A stretch of 50,344 nucleotides of DNA from an uncultured Gammaproteobacteria bacterium (lineage in GTDB: Bacteria > Pseudomonadota > Gammaproteobacteria > GCA-001735895): NCBI GenBank assembly GCA_937984095.1, contig CALJYH010000055.1, positions 1 to 50,344 on the forward strand, read 5' to 3'. This document shows positions 16,593-25,230 of the stretch, piece after piece (positions within the stretch are counted from its first letter, which is position 1; every line of letters starts with the position of its first letter). The translations under genes were made by a program, and so were the position numbers. The notes beneath the pieces are model-generated. The model worked only from the letters and a program-made list of their open reading frames with translations, made no database searches and was not told where the DNA came from.

Positions 16593-17696
16593 ATGCGAAT
16601 TTCCGAAGTTCACATCTACCAGAAAGACCTGCAATTGAAAACGCCCTACACGATGGCTGGGACAGTGTTGCACACGCTGGATTCCACCATCGTAAAACTC
16701 GTCTGCGACAACGGTTTATGCGGCTGGGGCGAAACCTGTCCCGTCGGTCCTGCCTACCAACCGGAACATGCCGCAGGTGCAAGGGCCGCTTTGGCACAAT
16801 TGGCTCCGGCAATCATTGGTGAATCAGCGCTTACTCCCCTGTTGTTAAGGCGTCGTCTGGATGCAAACTTGAATGGCCACAACCAGGCCAAGGCAGCCAT
16901 CGATGTCGCGCTAATGGACTTGATCGGGAAACACCATAAGATGCGCGTCTGTGATCTGCTCGGCGGTGCTATCAGCGAGAAGATTCCGTCGTATTATGCA
17001 CTGGGCATCGCTTCACCCGGAGATTGCGCCAAACAGGCAAGGGAAAAAACTGATCAAGGATTTCCGCGCTTACAAATCAAGTGCGGTGGCCGCGACATTG
17101 ATGAGGATATTGCCGTTGTCCACAAGGTCTGGGAGGCGGTTGGCAACCAGGTTCGCCTGGCAGTCGACGCGAATCGCAGCCTCACTGCGAGAGATACCCT
17201 GCTTCTCAGCCTGTCCTGCAAACAGATCCCCATCGTCATCGAGCAACCCTGTAATACCATGGAGGAAATCGCTTCGATACGCCCGCAGATTCATCACCCG
17301 GTGTACCTGGATGAAAACACCGAAACTATCAACGATGTATTGCGCGCAATTTCGCTCGGTATTTGCGACGGCTTCGGCCTTAAATTGACCAGGCTTGGTG
17401 GACTTAACGCATTTACCACGGTACGTGACATTTGCGCGGTGCGCTCGCTACCGCATTCCTGCGACGATACACATGGTGGCGACATCATCGCAGCGGCCTG
17501 CGTACATGCAGGATCGACGGTGGAACCAAAATTACTCGAAGGGGTCTGGATCGGCGCACCTTATTACCAGCAACACTACGATCCCGAAAATAGTATTCAG
17601 ATCAAAGATGGTCACATCAATCTGCCGCGGGCACCAGGGCTGGGTATTACTCCCGATGAAAACCTTATTGGCAATCTATCGGCATCATTTGGTTGA
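16593..17696 (+). CDS. hpbD: HpbD-like enolase-superfamily 4-hydroxyproline-betaine 2-epimerase
   Basis: A 367-residue mandelate racemase/muconate lactonising enzyme. An N-terminal capping domain is followed by a barrel with LQIK (K163), metal ligands in VDAN (D192), IEQP (E217) and YLDE (D240/E241), and a second lysine in GFGLKLTR (K264). The WGETCPVGPAY, GHNQAK, IEQPCN and SCDDTHGGDI segments closely recall the Pelagibaca HpbD, which epimerises 4R-hydroxyproline betaine (and proline betaine) at C2. Two lysines on opposite sides fit a 1,1-proton transfer. A cis-3-hydroxyproline dehydratase role is the main alternative. The nearby Rieske and dimethylglycine-dehydrogenase-like genes support betaine catabolism. 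Confidence 0.75.
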   Translation: MRISEVHIYQKDLQLKTPYTMAGTVLHTLDSTIVKLVCDNGLCGWGETCPVGPAYQPEHAAGARAALAQLAPAIIGESALTPLLLRRRLDANLNGHNQAKAAIDVALMDLIGKHHKMRVCDLLGGAISEKIPSYYALGIASPGDCAKQAREKTDQGFPRLQIKCGGRDIDEDIAVVHKVWEAVGNQVRLAVDANRSLTARDTLLLSLSCKQIPIVIEQPCNTMEEIASIRPQIHHPVYLDENTETINDVLRAISLGICDGFGLKLTRLGGLNAFTTVRDICAVRSLPHSCDDTHGGDIIAAACVHAGSTVEPKLLEGVWIGAPYYQQHYDPENSIQIKDGHINLPRAPGLGITPDENLIGNLSASFG

Positions 17697-17723
17697 AGCG
17701 CACTAAAGGCTCCTTTGCGGCTG

Positions 17724-20117
17724 TCAAATCAGGCTCTCGTCGATCACTCGGACTTTATGGTGCCGACCTAGTAATGCAACTTCCAGGCTGGTTTCAGCAG
17801 AGGTAAATTCCGAACTGAGATAAGCCATCGCCAGGTTCTTGTGCACGCGAAAGCCCCAGGCTGCCGAAGTAATGGTGCCGACAACCTCGTCTCCCCGGTA
17901 AACAGACTCTCCTGCCTGACATGGAGCAGTCTCGCAATCAACCTCGAGCAGGACGCGCTTACGCCTGATGCCGGCATCGAGTTGCTGTTGCAGGCTATTT
18001 TTACCGGGAAAAGATTTCTCCAGTTTAACGAAACGCTCCAACCCGGCTTCAATCGGGTTGTACTCGTCGATAAAATCAGCCTTCCAGTGCCCATACCCCT
18101 TCTCGAGGCGCATCGATTCGAGCGCATACATGCCGAAGCCAACCAGGCCGAATGATTGTCCCTGCTGTCGTAACAGTTGGTATGCACCGATTAAATGCTG
18201 ATTCGGGATATGCAACTCGTAACCGAGTTCCCCGCAAAAGCTGACCGACATCACGACTGCTTCGAAATGACCCAGCAAGCATCGGCGTACGCTCAGCCAC
18301 GGAAAGGCCTCGCTGCTCCAGTTCTCGCGGGAGCTCACTGCTTCTAGCAAAGTCCTGGACTTTGGCCCGGCTATCACCAGCGCAGTCGTGTCGTTGGTCA
18401 GGCTCTCAATACGAATCGAGCTATCTTCCGGTAGCCTCTCGTGCAACCAGTCCCAGTCGTGCAGCTCGGCGGCTGCGGCTGATCCATACCAGAGATGATC
18501 GTTTTCGATCAGGGCCAGAGTCGCTTCGCCCGACACATTACCGCTCTCGTTCAGGAAATAGGCCAGGCCGACCTTGCCGGGACTGGACGGCACCCTGGAA
18601 CAGGTCAGAGAATCGATCCATTCGCGTGCACCGGGGCCGCTTATCAAATAACGATTGAAACCGGATAATTCCAGTATGCCGACACCACGACACAAGGACT
18701 CGACTTCCCGTTTGACGATGCCATACCAGTTATTAAACCGGTAACCCTGTTCTTCGACAAATTCCGTCGTCGGCTTAAAAAAGGAAACTCGCTCCCAGCC
18801 GTTAACGACACCGAACTCGGCGCCCTCTTCCTGTAACACCGGGTACAACGGTGTGGTTCTGAGCGGTCGACCAGCCGGCCGGTGTTCATGCGGCAGGTGC
18901 CATTGAAATTCGAGCTGGTAATCTTCAACCGCTTTCAGCGCCGTGTATTCGAGGCTCACAAAGCGATTGATACGGCGTGGGTCAAGCTGCCAGCAATCCC
19001 ATTCGGTTTCACCGTGTACCATCATTTGTGCCAGCATCTTGCCGTAACCACCCCCTTCGCCAATTCCGACACGTAAGCCATTGATCGACCACGTATTGCG
19101 CATACCTGGCGTTTTCCCAACCAGGGGTCCTGCATCCGCGGTATAGGTGATCGGACCGTTCACGATCGACTGGATGCCGGCTTCCTGCAAACAGGGTAAG
19201 CGCTGGAAAATATTTTCCAGCCTCGGCAAACATCGATCGAGATCGTCCGGGCACAGCGCATTGGCAAAGTCCGGGGCGATTCCCTCCATGCCGAAGGTTT
19301 TACAGTCATGTTCGTAAACCCCGACCAGCAGCCCCTGTTTTTCCTGACGCAGGTAGAACCGATCTCTAGGGCAGCGCAGCATGGCCACGCGGTTCTCACG
19401 CTGCACCAGTTCATCGATGGGTTCAGTAACGAAATACATGTGCTCCATGGAAACGACCGGGTACTCGACCTCCATCAGGTCACCGACTTCATTGGCGCGA
19501 TAGCCAGCGGCATTGACGATATGCTCGCAGTGGATATCCCCGTCACGCGTATGCACGATCCATTCATGGTTTGCTTTCTGGGTCAGACCAATAACAGGAT
19601 TGTGCCGATAGATCTCGGCACCGGCGTTACGCGAACGTCGCGCCAGCGCCTGGCACAGTTGTGCCGGATCGATATCACCGTCGAGCCGATCGTAGAGAGC
19701 TGCCAGCAAGTCATGCGTCTCGAGCAAGGGATTCTTCTCGGCTGCCTGTTCGGAGTTTATCAACTCGAGTTCGACACCCATTCCATCCGCCACGGAAATA
19801 ATATGATGGCAGGCATCGAGTTGCTGCTGGTCGGTTATGAGGCGCAAGCCACCAACCGCATAGTGGTAATTAATCGGATATTTCGGATCTTCGGCGAGTT
19901 CCTTATACAGATCGATAGTGTAACTGCGCAAACCAATCAGCAACTGATTGAATGCGAGGTTTGGGCACTGCGCGGCGGAGTGCCAGGTAGTGCCAGAGGT
20001 TAGTTCGTCGCGCTCGACCAGAACGACATCGTTCCAGCCTTCCTGTGTCAGATGGTAAAGGGCTGAACAACCGCCAATCCCGCCACCGATGACAACCACC
20101 CGGGCATTAGATTTCAT
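17724..20117 (-). CDS. Dimethylglycine/sarcosine dehydrogenase-like flavoprotein with GcvT domain
   Basis: A 797-residue enzyme. The FAD-binding DAO domain starts with VVIGGGIGGCSALYHLT and covers about residues 1-390. A linker is followed by the aminomethyltransferase (GcvT) fold (about 420-700) and its C-terminal barrel (705-797). This architecture oxidatively demethylates N-methyl amino acids and hands the C1 unit to tetrahydrofolate. SGTTWHSAAQ near residue 42 matches the flavin-linkage region, where the His is the usual covalent FAD attachment site. It is convergent with the HpbD-like gene and could demethylate N-methylproline-type, dimethylglycine or sarcosine intermediates. Which one is not decidable from sequence. 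Confidence 0.88.
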   Translation of the reverse strand: MKSNARVVVIGGGIGGCSALYHLTQEGWNDVVLVERDELTSGTTWHSAAQCPNLAFNQLLIGLRSYTIDLYKELAEDPKYPINYHYAVGGLRLITDQQQLDACHHIISVADGMGVELELINSEQAAEKNPLLETHDLLAALYDRLDGDIDPAQLCQALARRSRNAGAEIYRHNPVIGLTQKANHEWIVHTRDGDIHCEHIVNAAGYRANEVGDLMEVEYPVVSMEHMYFVTEPIDELVQRENRVAMLRCPRDRFYLRQEKQGLLVGVYEHDCKTFGMEGIAPDFANALCPDDLDRCLPRLENIFQRLPCLQEAGIQSIVNGPITYTADAGPLVGKTPGMRNTWSINGLRVGIGEGGGYGKMLAQMMVHGETEWDCWQLDPRRINRFVSLEYTALKAVEDYQLEFQWHLPHEHRPAGRPLRTTPLYPVLQEEGAEFGVVNGWERVSFFKPTTEFVEEQGYRFNNWYGIVKREVESLCRGVGILELSGFNRYLISGPGAREWIDSLTCSRVPSSPGKVGLAYFLNESGNVSGEATLALIENDHLWYGSAAAAELHDWDWLHERLPEDSSIRIESLTNDTTALVIAGPKSRTLLEAVSSRENWSSEAFPWLSVRRCLLGHFEAVVMSVSFCGELGYELHIPNQHLIGAYQLLRQQGQSFGLVGFGMYALESMRLEKGYGHWKADFIDEYNPIEAGLERFVKLEKSFPGKNSLQQQLDAGIRRKRVLLEVDCETAPCQAGESVYRGDEVVGTITSAAWGFRVHKNLAMAYLSSEFTSAETSLEVALLGRHHKVRVIDESLI

Positions 20118-20142
20118 ATTAACTTTCTTCGATAACTAATTG

Positions 20143-20163
20143 AATTATAAATGTTTTATAATT
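20143..20163. promoter_or_regulatory. 21-bp perfect palindrome upstream of the flavoprotein gene
   Basis: Arms AATTATAAA (20143-20151) and TTTATAATT (20155-20163) flank TGT. The centre is about 36 bp upstream of the start of the dimethylglycine-dehydrogenase-like gene, placing it over the likely core promoter. It is probably an operator. The LysR regulator at 21447 is a candidate, although the symmetric AT-rich arms also suit a GntR- or MarR-type protein. Confidence 0.5.
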
Positions 20164-20234
20164 CCTGACTATCGGCTCTCACGCTATGATCTTCTCCAGC
20201 GAAATTCTTACGGTCGATATCACCAACCGTCAGC

Positions 20235-21257
20235 TTAGCCATGGGCCTGTTGTGCTTTCAGTTTTCGTTTTTCCAGGAATTGTTGATGTGATTCCGGGGT
20301 ACCATCATGAAACGAACCGGCCCATTTGTCGCACGGAATCTCCAGACCGCCATAATTGCATTCGAAAAACCGATGATGCATCTGGTGATGAAAGGTTCCC
20401 AGCGCCAACCGGTTCTTGCCGCCAAAAACCAACCCCTCGTAACCGGTATGCGTGGTCGCTGCAGACAGGGTGTAATGCTGTAAATGATAAATGATCAGTA
20501 GCGGATTGGCCGGAACCACCCAGTGAATCAGAACCGAACCGAGATAAATGATGTGTTCGACCGGGTGCATCGATAGTCCCGACCAGGGCCCGATATTGGT
20601 ATTTCGATGATGCAGGTAATGCACATGCCGATATAGCGGCGGCCAGTGTATCAGGCGATGAATCATGTAGAAGTAAAACGTCTCCCAGATCGGCACCAGG
20701 AAAATTAGCAATAGCAACCACAGGAAATCTCCCGGCATTTCCAGCATCGGGGCATAGCCGTTCGCCAGCGCCCACATCATTAGCGCCTCGTAGGCGGTCC
20801 ATACCGTTACGCCACTAGCACAGGTCCAGAACATGTTATCTAGAACCTGGTTGTTGAAGGTAAAAACACGGCTGCTTTTGGCAAGTGGTCTCGCGTCGTA
20901 GTGACGATCCTCACCCTGTTTGCGGTAGACGTAAAAATAAAGATGCAGGCCTCCCGCCACGAGAAACATCAGCGCCAGGTTTTTGATGAAAATTTGCGCG
21001 ATCCAGTCAAACTGGAAAACCTGGCAGCGCACCAACCCGGGGTGAAAAAAGAACCAGGAGATGATTGAAAGCATCAGAATGACCAGGTTTTCCGAAATTG
21101 GAAACCATCCACCGACAAACCATTTAATAATCGCTTTCGGCCTGAGGCGTCCACTGAATAGCGGTGATACCTGGATCGGTAGTTCGGGGATGTAATTCCA
21201 CTGCTTTCTCTGCGGACGTACCCTGGCCGTGTCCGGGCCTATCTTGTCATCAGTCAT
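20235..21257 (-). CDS. Sterol desaturase / fatty acid hydroxylase superfamily membrane protein
   Basis: A 340-residue membrane di-iron oxygenase. The histidine clusters are visible as HRLIH, HVHYLHH and HHQMHH, with hydrophobic segments in the first two thirds. Members hydroxylate or desaturate lipids. It may also act on other amphipathic substrates. It shares a strand with the flavoprotein gene downstream (117-bp gap holding the palindrome) and is divergent from the LysR gene, so the two may be regulated by it. Confidence 0.88.
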   Translation of the reverse strand: MTDDKIGPDTARVRPQRKQWNYIPELPIQVSPLFSGRLRPKAIIKWFVGGWFPISENLVILMLSIISWFFFHPGLVRCQVFQFDWIAQIFIKNLALMFLVAGGLHLYFYVYRKQGEDRHYDARPLAKSSRVFTFNNQVLDNMFWTCASGVTVWTAYEALMMWALANGYAPMLEMPGDFLWLLLLIFLVPIWETFYFYMIHRLIHWPPLYRHVHYLHHRNTNIGPWSGLSMHPVEHIIYLGSVLIHWVVPANPLLIIYHLQHYTLSAATTHTGYEGLVFGGKNRLALGTFHHQMHHRFFECNYGGLEIPCDKWAGSFHDGTPESHQQFLEKRKLKAQQAHG

Positions 21258-21446
21258 ACGGATTAAAGCTCCAGTGGGTTACTTAACCGATTAGCGATAG
21301 TATTTTTAATTCATCAATACTTCGCAAAATTCATCCAAACTACGAATCACATTGATTTAAATACCAGTTTTAAAATTATTCCCAGAATACGGTGATATAC
21401 AAACGAAAAAAATTCGGTTATAAATTAATTTTTTTAATGCATCTCC

Positions 21447-22346
21447 ATGTTTAATCAGCTACCACCACTGAAAGCACTGCGCGCATTCGAGGCCGCCGCA
21501 CGCCACGGTAGTTTCACCACCGCAGCCGGTGAATTATCCTTGACCCAGGGCGCCATCAGCTATCAGGTAAGAAACCTGGAGTCAAAACTGGGAATTACCC
21601 TGTTTCAGCGCAGCGCCCGGCAAGTCACCCTGACGCCTCAGGGTCAGAGCTTGTATCGCACCACCCACCGCCTGTTCCGCGAACTCGAGGACGAAATTCA
21701 TAAAATCGCACCCGGCAAGGACCAGTTGATCCTGACGGTTTCCGTCAGCACCTATTTCGTCACGCGCTGGCTGTCAAAACGTCTTGGCCACTTTCTCAAC
21801 AATCATCCCGAAGTCACGATTCGTCTACAGCACTCAGTTAACGATCCCGACTTCACGGTCGAGGATGTCGATCTGGCGATACGCTGGGGCAATGGGAACT
21901 GGCAACAGGGCGAATCGGAGTTGTTGATTCCATCACCGATGATGGCTGTCTGTGCCCCGGGCCTGATGCCTTCCAAAGTGGAGCTCGACGACCTGCGTAA
22001 TCAAACATTTCTGCACGACCAGGACAGTACCGATGGTTGGCGAGAATGGTTACGGCTGGCCGGATTTGCCGACCTGGAAGCGGGTCCGGGTCCGGTCATC
22101 GACGACCCCAACGTGCGAGTTCAATCGGCTATCGATGGGCAGGGCCTGGTACTGGCAAATAGTCTACTGAGCGACGATATTGCCGCGGGCCGCCTGGTCG
22201 AACCGTTCGATATCCGCCTCGAAGGATACGGCTTCCATCTGTTGTACGAACCTGCCGCCAGGCGCCGCAACGCATTTCAGCTATTCAGGCAATGGCTACT
22301 GCAAGAAGCTGAACAGTTTAACCGGAACAACTCGCCGTCTGATTAA
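21447..22346 (+). CDS. LysR-family transcriptional regulator (GcvA-like)
   Basis: A 299-residue regulator with an N-terminal winged helix-turn-helix (LKALRAFEAAARHGSFTT, then TQGAISYQVRNLESKLG) and a periplasmic-binding-like effector domain from about residue 90. The opening PPLKALRAFEAAARHGSF is the GcvA subgroup signature. It is divergent from the hydroxylase gene and upstream of the Rieske operon, so it likely controls both. The 189-bp divergent region (21258-21446) is very AT-rich and contains the LysR-type promoter zone. I could not pick a single T-N11-A box with confidence. Confidence 0.9.
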   Translation: MFNQLPPLKALRAFEAAARHGSFTTAAGELSLTQGAISYQVRNLESKLGITLFQRSARQVTLTPQGQSLYRTTHRLFRELEDEIHKIAPGKDQLILTVSVSTYFVTRWLSKRLGHFLNNHPEVTIRLQHSVNDPDFTVEDVDLAIRWGNGNWQQGESELLIPSPMMAVCAPGLMPSKVELDDLRNQTFLHDQDSTDGWREWLRLAGFADLEAGPGPVIDDPNVRVQSAIDGQGLVLANSLLSDDIAAGRLVEPFDIRLEGYGFHLLYEPAARRRNAFQLFRQWLLQEAEQFNRNNSPSD

Positions 22347-22476
22347 ATTTTTAAATATAGTGTATGTCGTTAAAAAAAATTCACGCACCTGGTAGATTGA
22401 TATCCTGTCCCCGGTCGGGCAATAATTGCTGACCAGGTCAAGTCAGATCGACCCTATCGCTAAACGGAGACAAATC

Positions 22477-23628
22477 GTGACCCAGGCAGGCTTAAGCACC
22501 CACGAGTTTTCCCATATAAGAGGGAAATACGATGAAACGGCGGTTCGTTCTCACTCCATCAATACCCAGTGCTACGTCGATCCGAAGTTTTTACAGATCG
22601 AGCGCGAGCAAATTTTTCATCGCAGTTGGCAGTTCCTGTGCCACGAGGAAAAACTGCGCGATCCGGGCAGCTATGTCACCCTGAGTATTGAAGGACAAAG
22701 CATTGTTGGCGTGCGTAATCGTGAAGGTGAACTCAAGGCCTACTATAACGTCTGCAAGCACCGCGGGCATGAACTGCTATCGGGAGAAGGCCAAACCAAA
22801 GGGATCACCTGCCCCTACCATGCATGGACTTATGACCTTGATGGTGCGTTGGTCAACGCGCCACGCTCAGAGCATCTTGAAAATTTCAATCAAAAGGAAA
22901 TCTGCCTGGAGCCGGTACAGATAGAAATTTTCTGCCACCTGGTTTTTGTCAATTTAGACTCCGAAGCCTCGTCCCTGACGATGCAATCAGGCGACCTGGC
23001 GACTGAAATCATGCAATACGCACCTGACCTCGCGGATCTTACCTTCTCAACGCGCCTGACTTATCGCATCAAGGCGAACTGGAAAGCCGTGGTGGACAAC
23101 TTTCTCGAATGTTATCACTGCCCGGTCGCGCACAAGGGTTTCAGCTCGATGATCGACATGGATACCTACCAGGTTAAAACCCACGGTATTTATTCAAGCC
23201 ATATGGCCAAAGCCAGGCTGGGTGAAAATAGCGCCTACAACATCGCGGATGCGACCGTGATCGACCATGCTGTCTGGTTTTTATGGCCCAATATGACCTT
23301 GATGCGCTACCCCGGTCGCGGCAACTTCATGGTGTGGCGCTTTTACCCGATAAACGAGCACGAAACCTGGGAGGAATTCGATTTCTTCTTTGAAACCGCC
23401 GAACCGGACGAAACCGAAAAAGAAGCACTCAAGTTTATCGATGAAGTGCTGCAACCTGAAGACATCGGCCTGGTCGAGAGCGTGCAACGGGGTATGAATA
23501 CCCCCGCCTTCAACTCGGGACGCTACATGGTGGATATCGAAGGCAGCGGCGCCAGCGAACACGCGGTGCACCATTTCCATGGACTCATTCTTGATGCCTA
23601 CCAGCGCGCCAGCGAAGCATCCATATGA
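22477..23628 (+). CDS. Rieske non-heme iron oxygenase (betaine/aromatic-type), oxygenase subunit
   Basis: A 383-residue enzyme. The Rieske centre is CKHRGH...CPYH (C93, H95, C112, H115). The mononuclear iron site lies in NFLECYHCPVAHKGF with two histidines, and a further carboxylate is expected later. Enzymes of this group N-demethylate or cleave glycine betaine, stachydrine or carnitine. The start is GTG 22477 with CGGAGA upstream, rather than the frame opening at 22426. No reductase gene is adjacent, so electrons must come from a partner elsewhere. The stop overlaps the next gene by ATGA. The substrate is inferred only. Confidence 0.85.
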   Translation: MTQAGLSTHEFSHIRGKYDETAVRSHSINTQCYVDPKFLQIEREQIFHRSWQFLCHEEKLRDPGSYVTLSIEGQSIVGVRNREGELKAYYNVCKHRGHELLSGEGQTKGITCPYHAWTYDLDGALVNAPRSEHLENFNQKEICLEPVQIEIFCHLVFVNLDSEASSLTMQSGDLATEIMQYAPDLADLTFSTRLTYRIKANWKAVVDNFLECYHCPVAHKGFSSMIDMDTYQVKTHGIYSSHMAKARLGENSAYNIADATVIDHAVWFLWPNMTLMRYPGRGNFMVWRFYPINEHETWEEFDFFFETAEPDETEKEALKFIDEVLQPEDIGLVESVQRGMNTPAFNSGRYMVDIEGSGASEHAVHHFHGLILDAYQRASEASI

Positions 23629-24383
23629 GCAGCATGCTCGAGGGTAAAACGGCATTCGTCACCGGTGGCACCGGGGGGATTGGCAGCGCGATTTGCGCAC
23701 GCTTTGCGCGCGAAGGTGCGCAGGTGATTGCAGCCGATTTAACACAACAAGGGGAACTGTCTGACCAGGTCGAGTTTGCCGCTTACGATGTCACCGATGA
23801 AACAATTTGTCAGAATACATTCGCCACTCTTGCAGAACGCTGGGACAAGCTCGATATCCTGGTCAACGCGGCCGGCATCGAAATCGAAAAGACCATCGAA
23901 GATACGACACTCGAAGAATGGAATCGCATCTTTGCGATCAACGTGACCGGCATGTTCCTGACTTCAAAGTACGCACTGCCGCTGCTGCGCAAATCGGACG
24001 GCGCGAGTGTAATCAATTTTGGATCCTACGATGGCTATATCGCCGACCCCGGGTTGGCCGCTTACTGTGCCACCAAGGGTGCGGTACACGCGCTGACACG
24101 CGCGATGGCCTGCGATCATGGACCCGAAGGCATCCGCGTCAATGCGATTTGTCCGGGTTATGTCGACACACCGATGCTACAGAGTTTTTTCGGTGAATCG
24201 GGTGATATCGAATCGCTCAAGAAAGCGGTTCGCGACGTTCACCCGATCCGTACCTATGGCACTCCGGAAGATATCGCCAACCTGGTTAACTGGCTTGCTT
24301 CCGACGAGGCTCGCTATGCATCGGGTCAACTCTGGGTTATCGACGGCGGGCTGAGCGCTCAAGTCCAGCAGATGAACTTATGA
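23625..24383 (+). CDS. Short-chain dehydrogenase/reductase
   Basis: A 252-residue NAD(P)-dependent SDR. The cofactor motif is TGGTGGIG, NAAG is present, and the active-site set is Ser (NFGSYDG), YCATK (Tyr, Lys) and the family PGYVDTPM after the active site. It overlaps the Rieske stop by 4 bp and the next SDR by 4 bp, so the three are co-translated. An acidic residue after the second strand (AADLT) suggests NAD preference. It could oxidise a hydroxyl group on a betaine-derived acid. The substrate is unknown. Confidence 0.9.
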   Translation: MSSMLEGKTAFVTGGTGGIGSAICARFAREGAQVIAADLTQQGELSDQVEFAAYDVTDETICQNTFATLAERWDKLDILVNAAGIEIEKTIEDTTLEEWNRIFAINVTGMFLTSKYALPLLRKSDGASVINFGSYDGYIADPGLAAYCATKGAVHALTRAMACDHGPEGIRVNAICPGYVDTPMLQSFFGESGDIESLKKAVRDVHPIRTYGTPEDIANLVNWLASDEARYASGQLWVIDGGLSAQVQQMNL

Positions 24384-25135
24384 AACAGTTACAGGGGAAG
24401 ACTGCGTTGATTACCGGTGGGCGACAAGGCATCGGTCGCGCCATCGTGGACAAGTTTCTGGCCGAAGGCGCCCAGGTCATGACCTGCGGTCGCGGAGAGA
24501 GACCGCAGGATTTGCCGGATGAAGTTTACTGGCAGACGGCCAATATCGCTGACAAGTTAGACGTCGATAACCTGCTCAAAGCGGTGGTTGACGAGTTCGG
24601 CGAGCTCTCGATCCTGGTCAATAACGCGGGCATCCAGATCGAAAAGACCGTGGTCGACACGACTGACGAGGATTATGCAAGGCTGATGGGCGTCAATGCC
24701 TGGGGCGTATTCCTAGCCTGTCGCACCTGTATTCCGATCATGTCCAGCGGTGGTTCGATCATCAACATCGGATCAATCTCGGCGTCGACCGCGGATCCTG
24801 GACTTGCTCTTTACAATGCATCCAAGGCTTTCGTTCAGGGCCTGACACGATCGATCGCAGTCGACCATGGCCCCGATATTCGCTGCAACGCGATCAGCCC
24901 CGGCTGGATCATGACCGACATGGCCGATGCGGCGTTTGCGGTCGCAAAACACCCTGCAGCAGCAAAACGCGATGCACTGGCGCGTCACCCGGCAGGACGT
25001 TTCGGTGAGCCAGGCGATATTGCCAGCCTTGCGGCCTGGCTTGCCTCGGATGAGGCGAGCTTCGCGACCGGACAGTGCTATACCCTCGATGGCGGCATGA
25101 CAGCGGCCTCGCCGTTAAATCCGGCGCTGTTCTAG
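24380..25135 (+). CDS. Short-chain dehydrogenase/reductase
   Basis: A 251-residue SDR with TGGRQGIG, NNAG, the catalytic Ser/Tyr/Lys in NIGSIS and YNASK, and PGWIMTDM. It is a paralogue of the SDR just upstream and overlaps it by ATGA. Two SDRs in one operon after a Rieske oxygenase suggest two oxidation steps or two stereoisomers, matching the presence of a stereochemistry-changing HpbD-like enzyme nearby. The basic GRG after strand two suggests NADP use here, in contrast with the first SDR. Confidence 0.9.
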   Translation: MKQLQGKTALITGGRQGIGRAIVDKFLAEGAQVMTCGRGERPQDLPDEVYWQTANIADKLDVDNLLKAVVDEFGELSILVNNAGIQIEKTVVDTTDEDYARLMGVNAWGVFLACRTCIPIMSSGGSIINIGSISASTADPGLALYNASKAFVQGLTRSIAVDHGPDIRCNAISPGWIMTDMADAAFAVAKHPAAAKRDALARHPAGRFGEPGDIASLAAWLASDEASFATGQCYTLDGGMTAASPLNPALF

Positions 25136-25154
25136 AATTTCCGCTCCTTCTTGA

Positions 25155-25184
25155 GCTGAATGCACTATAAATAAAGCATTCAGC
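25155..25184. other. 9-bp hairpin between SDR operon and kinase gene
   Basis: GCTGAATGC (25155-25163) and GCATTCAGC (25176-25184) are perfect complements with a 12-nt AT-rich loop. No T-tract follows, so it may be a processing site, a weak terminator or a leader structure of the kinase gene at 25231. Confidence 0.4.
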
Positions 25185-25230
25185 AAACCAGTTTGCTATT
25201 CAATAAACCAGATCAGGCAAGACTATCGCA

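Noticed and set aside
19308..20003. 231-residue plus-strand frame opposite the DMGDH-like gene
   Set aside because: Antisense of a gene with a clear full-length flavoprotein; no recognised domain in the opposite frame.
22387..22438. ACCTGGT/ACCAGGT inverted pair upstream of the Rieske gene
   Set aside because: Arms of 7 bp with a spacer of almost 40 bp are within chance expectation and no second copy was found.
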